Assembly (NCBI GenBank): GCA_964612465.1
Contig: CAZTDF010000056.1
Span: 1 to 22,032, forward strand
Source: JAFGPJ01 sp964612465
Lineage (GTDB): Bacteria; Planctomycetota; Phycisphaerae; Sedimentisphaerales; Anaerobacaceae
Direction: 5' to 3'
Length of the DNA stretch: 22,032 nt
The first letter of the stretch is position 1; each line of letters opens with the position of its first letter. Position numbers and translations under genes: made by a program. The notes below the pieces were generated by a model. It was not told where the DNA came from, made no database searches, and saw only the letters and a list, made by a program, of their open reading frames with translations. Shown here piece after piece: positions 16,837 to 22,032 of the stretch.

Positions 16837-19281
16837 ATGTACCGACATACTATCAACATTGCGAAATTAAGGCCAGTGCTAACATTTTGGTTACTATGCC
16901 TTATTGTATTGCCATTTTGTGCCCAGGCTGATCAACAGTCAATCTTCCAAGCGGGTGTAGCCTCGATTGTCATTACGCCGGACGAGTCGATGTGGATGGC
17001 CGGGTACGCGGCGAGAAACAAACCTTCGGAAGGCAAGGTCCACGATTTGCACGCCAAAGCTCTGGCGCTGGAAGATGAGTATGGCACACGGCTGGTTATC
17101 GTCACGGTCGATCTGATCGGGATTCCGCGCCCGATGCGCGACTGGCTGGCCGAGCACGCAAAAGAGTCCTACAAGCTCGAACCGGAGGCTTTGTTGCTGA
17201 ATGCATCGCATACCCATTCAGGCCCGGTGATTCGTGAAACGAGATATTCTATCTACGGCAACACCCTTTACGGCCTGTCACCGGAGCAGATTCAGCAAAG
17301 CAATAATTACGTGGACGATCTTCAGGAAAAACTGCTGAAACTAATCGGCCGGGCGATAGAAAACCTTGCCCCGGCAAAATTAAGCTACACGCACGCACGC
17401 GCGGGCTTTGCCATGAACCGGCGTCTGAAAACCGAGACCGGTGTTCGCAACAGTCCGAACCCGGACGGCCCGGTCGACCACGATGTCCCCGTCCTGCGAA
17501 TCGATAGCCCGGAAGGCAAATTGCGAGCCGTCATGTTCGGATACGCCTGCCACTGCACAACTCTCAGCTTCTATCAGTACTGCGGCGACTACGCCGGCTT
17601 CGCCCAGGAGTATATAGAGCAGGCCCATCCCGGAACGATCGCGATGTTTATGGCCGGCTGCGGCGGCGACCAGAATCCGTACCCCCGCCGGACTCTCGAT
17701 TATTGTATGCAGCACGGCCGAGCATTGGCCAACGGCGTCGAATCGGCACTGGCCCCACGGGCACGCCCAGTCGCCGGGCCGATTAGAGCGGGGCTCGATA
17801 CGGTGACGCTGCAGTTTGCCGAGGTGCCCAGCCGGGAGAAGCTCGAAAAACAGGCCAAGTCAACCGACAAGTATAACCGGCGACACGCCGAAGTACTGCT
17901 GGAGGAACTCGAGCAAAACGGGGCCATCCGGACGACCTATCCGTATCTGGTGCAGGTCGTCCGGTTCGGCGACGACCTTACGATGGTCGCACTGGCCGGG
18001 GAGGTCGTGGTGGACTATTCGCTGCGTTTGAAGTCGGAACTGCCCGGTGCGGCGGTTTGGGTGGCCGGCTACTCGAACGACGTTTTCGGTTATGTCCCTT
18101 CGGCCCGCGTCCTGACCGAAGGCGGCTATGAGGCGGGTGACGCCATGCGGTACACGGACCTGCCCGGCCCGTTCGCCCCTTCGGTCGAGGAGTTGATTGT
18201 CACTAAGGTCCACGAGCTGGCGCAGAGCCCGCAGTCCGAAAGTAAACTGGAGTTGATTCGCCCAAGTGAGGATGGGAGCGGCTTCGTCCGTACAGAATCG
18301 GGCGCAAAGTTTGTGGCTTGGGGCTTCAACTACGACCATGATGATCCCGGGCGTTTGCTGGAAGACTACTGGCATCAAGAATGGCCGACCGTTGTGGAAG
18401 ATTTTAAGGAGATCAAGGCACTCGGCGCCAATACAGTACGGATTCACCTGCAGACGGCAAAGTTCATGCAGACGCCGACTGAGCCGAACCAAACATCCCT
18501 CGAACAGCTCGCCCGCCTCGTGGAGCTGGCCGAGCAAACCGGGCTATATCTCGATATCACGGGTCTGGGCTGCTACCATAAAAAAGACGTGCCGGATTGG
18601 TACGACGCGATGAATGAAACCGCTCGCTGGGACGTCCAGGCTCGATTCTGGGAGGCGGTCGCGAAAACCTGTGCCGGGAGCGACGCAATTTTCTGCTACG
18701 ACCTGATGAACGAGCCCATTCTGCCCGGCGCCGACAAAGCTGAGACCGAGTGGCTGGCCGGCAAGTTCGGGGGCAAAAACTTTGTGCAGCGAATCACGCT
18801 CGACCTTGCGGGGCTAACGAGAGAGCAGGTCGCGAAGGCATGGGTGGACAAGCTCGTCGCGGCGATTAGAAAACACGACAACAAGCACATGATAACGGTC
18901 GGAGTAATCCCCTGGGCCCACGTCTGGCCTAATGCAAAGCCTTTCTTTTATTCGAAAGAGATCGGCGAGAATCTGGATTTCGCCAGCGTTCATTTCTACC
19001 CGAAGAAAGGCGAAGTCGAAAAGGCACTCACGGCGCTGGCGGCCTACGATGTCGGCAAACCGCTCGTGATCGAGGAGACTTCGCCGCTCTGGTGCGGCCA
19101 GGAGGATTTCAGGCGCTTTTTCGACGGCTCGCGTGAGATCACCGACGGCTGGATCGGCTTCTACTGGGGCACGACCATCGACGAGTACGCCCGGCGTAAA
19201 GACGATATTGCGGCCGGCATAATGAAGGAATGGCTGGAGTTCTTTCGTGAAAAAACGCCGGAGATTCTTCGCCGGAATTAG
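16837..19281 (+). CDS. Secreted fusion: neutral-ceramidase-fold domain plus GH5/clan GH-A glycoside hydrolase domain
   Basis: Start at 16837: GGGGAG lies 7 bases before this ATG, and an in-frame ATG at 16822 has none. Residues 1-31 are a signal peptide (hydrophobic LTFWLLCLIVLPFC, then AQA). Residues about 35-465 resemble the neutral/alkaline non-lysosomal ceramidase N-terminal domain. Expected zinc-ligand positions are present: SHTHSGP (H125/H127), ACHCT (H239), LAGEVV (E389) and EGGYE (Y431). The segment that carries the nucleophilic Ser in characterised ceramidases reads GDQNP (277-281), with Asn280 in its place. After a short linker (about 465-475) a TIM-barrel glycosidase runs to the end: GFNYDHDDPG, LGANTVRIHLQ, YDLMNEP with the acid/base Glu626, and VIEETSP with the likely nucleophile Glu746 or Glu747. 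The 814-residue protein is divergent to the symporter operon. Substrate unknown; glycosphingolipid or another amide-linked glycoconjugate is a hypothesis. Confidence 0.87.
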   Translation: MYRHTINIAKLRPVLTFWLLCLIVLPFCAQADQQSIFQAGVASIVITPDESMWMAGYAARNKPSEGKVHDLHAKALALEDEYGTRLVIVTVDLIGIPRPMRDWLAEHAKESYKLEPEALLLNASHTHSGPVIRETRYSIYGNTLYGLSPEQIQQSNNYVDDLQEKLLKLIGRAIENLAPAKLSYTHARAGFAMNRRLKTETGVRNSPNPDGPVDHDVPVLRIDSPEGKLRAVMFGYACHCTTLSFYQYCGDYAGFAQEYIEQAHPGTIAMFMAGCGGDQNPYPRRTLDYCMQHGRALANGVESALAPRARPVAGPIRAGLDTVTLQFAEVPSREKLEKQAKSTDKYNRRHAEVLLEELEQNGAIRTTYPYLVQVVRFGDDLTMVALAGEVVVDYSLRLKSELPGAAVWVAGYSNDVFGYVPSARVLTEGGYEAGDAMRYTDLPGPFAPSVEELIVTKVHELAQSPQSESKLELIRPSEDGSGFVRTESGAKFVAWGFNYDHDDPGRLLEDYWHQEWPTVVEDFKEIKALGANTVRIHLQTAKFMQTPTEPNQTSLEQLARLVELAEQTGLYLDITGLGCYHKKDVPDWYDAMNETARWDVQARFWEAVAKTCAGSDAIFCYDLMNEPILPGADKAETEWLAGKFGGKNFVQRITLDLAGLTREQVAKAWVDKLVAAIRKHDNKHMITVGVIPWAHVWPNAKPFFYSKEIGENLDFASVHFYPKKGEVEKALTALAAYDVGKPLVIEETSPLWCGQEDFRRFFDGSREITDGWIGFYWGTTIDEYARRKDDIAAGIMKEWLEFFREKTPEILRRN

Positions 19282-19315
19282 GATGCGATATTTCGCACCA
19301 CCGTAGACTATAATT

Positions 19316-19351
19316 GGGTGGCAGCCTCAAAGCCGAAGGCTTTGGGGATGG
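19316..19351 (+). repeat. Hairpin repeat, copy 2, between convergent genes
   Basis: Starts GGGTGGCAGCCTCAAAGCC, has a GAA loop, and ends GGCTTTGGGGATGG. The arms CCTCAAAGCC and GGCTTTGGGG pair with one G-U. It lies 34 bases after the ceramidase-GH5 stop and 27 before the end of the opposing gene, so it may end or stabilise both transcripts. A smaller hairpin, TGCGA-TATT-TCGCA, is at 19284-19297. It matches copy 1 (13363-13394) on the opposite strand. Confidence 0.7.
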
Positions 19352-19378
19352 GCGCGTCGAATGCTAATCAGGACGATT

Positions 19379-20761
19379 TCATCGCTTTTGTTTGATTTGG
19401 CCGATTAGCTCCAGCGCCTTTTCTATCATGATTTCGCCCGCTCCTTTGGCGAGGTTTGTCGCACCGGCCGGTTCGTATCCTCCCTCGTCGTAAGCGTCGC
19501 TGTGACAGACGTATCCGATGGCGTCATTACTTAGTGTTACAATGAAAAGATTCTCCAATCCCGCCCGTTCCTTTATCTTCAATCCCACTTCCACGAGAAC
19601 CTCGCCGGGCAGCCCCAGAATATAAATGTCACCAAGCCGCAGGACCTGAATTTCGGTCATCACCGGGTCTGGAATTTTATCGTCATCGGAAACTTTTTCC
19701 GCCGTCGGACGTTTTGTCGGGAACTCAACTTCCTTCTTGATAGCGCTCAAAGTAACATTGCTCGTAGTAGTGACGAACTGAAGCCGCCTGAGGGCCTCGC
19801 CCCCGACCGCCCTGCCGATCTGCCGGCGGGGCAGGATTCCCCTGTCGTACGGCACGGCGTCGCCCGCCAGCCCGAGAGTAAACAGGCACAGCCCCCCTTC
19901 CGCCCGTTCGACAACGCTTGTAACAAACGCGGGATAATCAGCCGATACCGCGGTACTCAGAAATGGATATATCGAAACCGGGTGACAGCCGAAATTGACC
20001 ATAGAAGCGAAAATCTCACCGGCCATATTCTCGACCCTCAGCACGCAGACCTCCGGATCGATAGGCCCGAACTTCCATTCGGTCTTGTCATCAGGCAGAA
20101 CAAATGTTGTTCTCACATCACCGCCGGGATCAGCCACAACTTTCCTTGTGGCTCTTACTTCCGGCGGGATAGTAAAAGCCATTTTCACGAAGCCATTACT
20201 ATTTTTTGGCCTGCGGTTGTAGACGATTTCTGGAGCCAGGCCTTTTGCCGCTCCGATTTTTACCTGCCGCATGTCTTTGTATGCAATTAGTGCCGAGCCG
20301 GCGATTTTTTTCACGAGTGTATCAAGATAGGAGCGGTCGATAGCCGGAGGCGGCGTATCTCCCGGAGTCCTGAACTTGGATTTGGTGAAAACCTCCGGCC
20401 CCGAATGAGTATGCGTAGCACAGATGAGAATATTATGTTCGTGGATGCCTGTCTTTTCGATGATAATTTTCCGCGCCGGCCCGGCAATCTCTTCCAAAGG
20501 CGTATAAAGCAAATCGCACGAAACGATAACCAGGGTATTATTCCCGTCGTCGAGAACCAGCGCTTTTGCATAAAGCTCATCGAGAATATCATCGCTCGGC
20601 TTGCCGTAGGAGCCGATAAGCGGTATCCCCAACGGCGGCGTAATATTTACCTTCGCACAGCCACCTTTGAGTTCCGCCTGAGCGCCGGGGCTGAAGATAT
20701 GGAGGCTTAAAACAACAACCAACACCCACGTTAGTGACTTGACAGCAATATTCTTTCTCAT
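19379..20761 (-). CDS. Secreted neutral-ceramidase-fold protein (single domain)
   Basis: Stand-alone relative of the N-terminal domain of the fusion protein it faces. Start at 20761: GAGGA lies 9 bases upstream. The frame is open to 20830 but the extra 23 residues would displace the signal peptide. Residues 1-29 are a signal peptide ending GAQA-E. Then come CAKVNITPPLGIPLIGSYG, ILICATHTHSGPE (H117/H119), NFGCHPVS (H260), LPGEVLVE (E387) and DEGGYEPAGA (Y429), which match the zinc-ligand positions of the family. At the position of the catalytic serine this protein reads GDAVP (300-304), with Val303. Length is 460 residues, with no C-terminal Ig-like domain such as many true ceramidases carry. 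A hydrolase acting on an amide or ester is plausible; ceramide as substrate is doubtful. Confidence 0.87.
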   Translation of the reverse strand: MRKNIAVKSLTWVLVVVLSLHIFSPGAQAELKGGCAKVNITPPLGIPLIGSYGKPSDDILDELYAKALVLDDGNNTLVIVSCDLLYTPLEEIAGPARKIIIEKTGIHEHNILICATHTHSGPEVFTKSKFRTPGDTPPPAIDRSYLDTLVKKIAGSALIAYKDMRQVKIGAAKGLAPEIVYNRRPKNSNGFVKMAFTIPPEVRATRKVVADPGGDVRTTFVLPDDKTEWKFGPIDPEVCVLRVENMAGEIFASMVNFGCHPVSIYPFLSTAVSADYPAFVTSVVERAEGGLCLFTLGLAGDAVPYDRGILPRRQIGRAVGGEALRRLQFVTTTSNVTLSAIKKEVEFPTKRPTAEKVSDDDKIPDPVMTEIQVLRLGDIYILGLPGEVLVEVGLKIKERAGLENLFIVTLSNDAIGYVCHSDAYDEGGYEPAGATNLAKGAGEIMIEKALELIGQIKQKR

Positions 20762-20925
20762 AGCGATTGGTCCTCGTACATGGTTACATCGGGGTATTCT
20801 AACGCAGGTTCCGCCCGGATGCCAGTCCAATCGCCTGTTGACAATTAGGATTCCACGGCCTTGTGAATGATTGCGTACAAATCACTAACAATAGTTCTTC
20901 AGCATATGCAATCGAGCCGCCCAGC

Positions 20926-21672
20926 CTACAATCCCTGGGGCACGTAGCCGAGCTCGCCCCAGGCCGCTTTCTGGACTGCGTGCAAATCCGGATTCCCCGG
21001 CTGGACACTCTCAGAGATTGTCCCTTCAGCGAGTTTCACTGTGCGCGGATCTTTCCATTTCCAGTAGTCGCTGTGACCGTCGGCGAATGAGAAATTCGTG
21101 CCGTCCCCATGCCGAACCGTCGGCAGGTCCCACCAGCTTTCCTGGTCGTAGAACACGGTCCAGCTATCGGGCGATATCTCGCCTTCGTCAATGAACACGA
21201 ACCGCTCGCCGGGCCCGCGGATCTGGCTTAACCGCTTAATCATCAATTCCTCGGTTCCCGGTATGCTCGTCGCGCCATTCATCGCATCGACGATTGCGTA
21301 TGTCAGCACTTCTCCGCGAATCCCTGTGGGACATTTGAAAATATCGACATCCTCACAGTATTCGTAGAGAATCCCGTCCTTAAGGTTTTCACGCTGCTCT
21401 TCAGCGGTCCCGTCAAAATTCCACTGCGCGCCTATCCATGCCGGCTCGCCATCCCGCGGGAAGAAGGTGCTCCCGTTGACGATCTTATCATCATTCTCAT
21501 ACGCGTACATTATCCACGCAAGGGTCAACTGCTTGACATTGCTCAGGCACGCGGCACGCGACCCCTGCTCTTTGACCCGATTAAGGGCCGGCATCAGAAT
21601 CGCCATGAGAATGGCAATGATGGCAATAACAACCAGCAGTTCTATCAATGTAAATCCATTTCGCTTGCACAT
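20926..21672 (-). CDS. Type II secretion/type IV pilus prepilin-like protein with C-terminal H-G-D-G...ADGH segment
   Basis: Pseudopilin-like inner-membrane or surface protein. MCKRNGFTLIELLVVIAIIA carries the prepilin peptidase site (cleavage after Gly, new N-terminal Phe, Glu at +5) and continues as the hydrophobic N-terminal helix. After the helix comes SRAACLSNVKQLTLAW, and near the C terminus VRHGDGTNFSFADGHSDYWKW, both typical of the large prepilin-like families of planctomycetes and Lentisphaerae. Start at 21672: AGGGAG lies 11 bases upstream. A GTG at 21729 in the same frame falls at the expected transcription start of the promoter and is unlikely. The gene stands alone; no other secretion genes are in the window. 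Its job beside secreted hydrolases is unknown. Confidence 0.9.
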   Translation of the reverse strand: MCKRNGFTLIELLVVIAIIAILMAILMPALNRVKEQGSRAACLSNVKQLTLAWIMYAYENDDKIVNGSTFFPRDGEPAWIGAQWNFDGTAEEQRENLKDGILYEYCEDVDIFKCPTGIRGEVLTYAIVDAMNGATSIPGTEELMIKRLSQIRGPGERFVFIDEGEISPDSWTVFYDQESWWDLPTVRHGDGTNFSFADGHSDYWKWKDPRTVKLAEGTISESVQPGNPDLHAVQKAAWGELGYVPQGL

Positions 21673-21730
21673 AGTATTTGCCGCTCCCTTCTGAGAGAGA
21701 TTTAATTTTTCGACATGCTTCTCTGCCACG

Positions 21731-21760
21731 ATTATATCACAATAAGTTGTGTAAATGCAA
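21731..21760 (-). promoter_or_regulatory. Sigma-70-like promoter for the prepilin-like gene
   Basis: On the minus strand TTGCAT (21755-21760) is followed after 18 bases by a perfect TATAAT (21731-21736). Transcription would start near 21724, about 50 bases before the ATG at 21672. Confidence 0.5.
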
Positions 21761-21842
21761 GCAAAAGAGGGATTCTGCCAACCGAGTGAATGAAGAAACT
21801 GATAATCAATGACAATTGTAAATCGTAAATCGTAAACCTGTG

Positions 21843-21856
21843 CCCGCGGAAGCGGG
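21843..21856. repeat. Short GC hairpin resembling the REP-like hairpin at 13296-13315
   Basis: CCCGC (21843-21847), GGAA loop, GCGGG (21852-21856). It differs from the core at 13299-13312 only in one loop base, but lacks the flanking GTCATT and AATCC. It may be a fragment of the same repeat family or a coincidence. Confidence 0.4.
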
Positions 21857-22032
21857 TATAATCAATTTATGGCTTAGCTATTACAAGGCCTTTTCCCTTT
21901 TAATTTTTACTTATTAATGGGCCGTCCCCAGTTTTTGCCTGACTCCTTATTTCCTCTCAGCAGGTCAAGGCAATCAGAAGAATTAATACTTGATCCCTTA
22001 TTCCTTTATGTCAAGCAGAAATTGCAATAATT

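Larger units (their letters stand above)
21673..22032. other. Non-coding right end of window
   Basis: About 360 bases with no gene I can support. It holds the prepilin leader and promoter, a short tandem of GTAAATC units (around 21818-21836), and a hairpin CCCGC-GGAA-GCGGG at 21843-21856. The hairpin resembles the CCCGC-GCAA-GCGGG hairpin at 13299-13312. The rest is AT-rich. Confidence 0.6.

Noticed and set aside
21818..21836. Short GTAAATC tandem as a possible CRISPR or iteron array
   Set aside because: Fewer than three full units of seven bases, with no spacers or associated genes.

Overview
The window looks like a scaffold from a metagenome-assembled genome of a planctomycete, most likely Phycisphaerae/Sedimentisphaerales-like; this placement is inferred from protein style. 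The indicators are a Xaa-Gly-Phe-Thr-Leu-Ile-Glu prepilin with a C-terminal H-G-D-G...F-A-D-G-H segment, secreted ceramidase-fold proteins, an exported Gfo/Idh/MocA-type protein, and an SSS symporter operon with a DegT-type aminotransferase. Two runs of exactly 100 Ns (1497-1596 and 3623-3722) are scaffold joins of unknown true length.

Region 1 (1-6255, minus strand) is a two-partner secretion locus. tpsB (outer-membrane POTRA/beta-barrel transporter) lies upstream of a very large tpsA exoprotein with a filamentous-haemagglutinin-type secretion domain and long degenerate beta-rich repeats. tpsA is broken by both gaps and runs off the left edge. A possible promoter lies about 200 bases upstream of tpsB. 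Region 2 (6256-7339) is about 1.1 kb without a convincing gene; its left half is AT-rich.

Region 3 (7340-11865, plus strand) is a glycine cleavage operon, gcvT-gcvH-gcvPA-gcvPB, with the P-protein split in two. No lipoamide dehydrogenase gene is in the window. A possible promoter and a clear ribosome binding site put the gcvT start at 7340.

Region 4 (11883-16589, minus strand) reads as an operon in transcription order: SSS-family sodium/solute symporter, predicted lipoprotein of the Gfo/Idh/MocA group, then a DegT/DnrJ/EryC1/StrS-type PLP enzyme. A good sigma-70-like promoter precedes the symporter. The last two genes are separated by a REP-like palindromic patch.

Region 5 (16837-20761) holds two convergent secreted proteins of the neutral-ceramidase fold. 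The first is fused to a C-terminal glycoside hydrolase of the GH5/clan GH-A type. In both, the zinc-ligand positions appear conserved but the catalytic serine position of characterised neutral ceramidases appears replaced. Regions 4 and 5 together suggest uptake and breakdown of a glycan, glycolipid or other amide-containing glycoconjugate; the substrate is not readable from sequence. A hairpin repeat lies between the two genes, and a diverged, structure-conserving copy lies at 13363-13394.

Region 6 (20926-22032) carries a lone type II/IV prepilin-like protein with its own promoter, then about 360 bases without genes.
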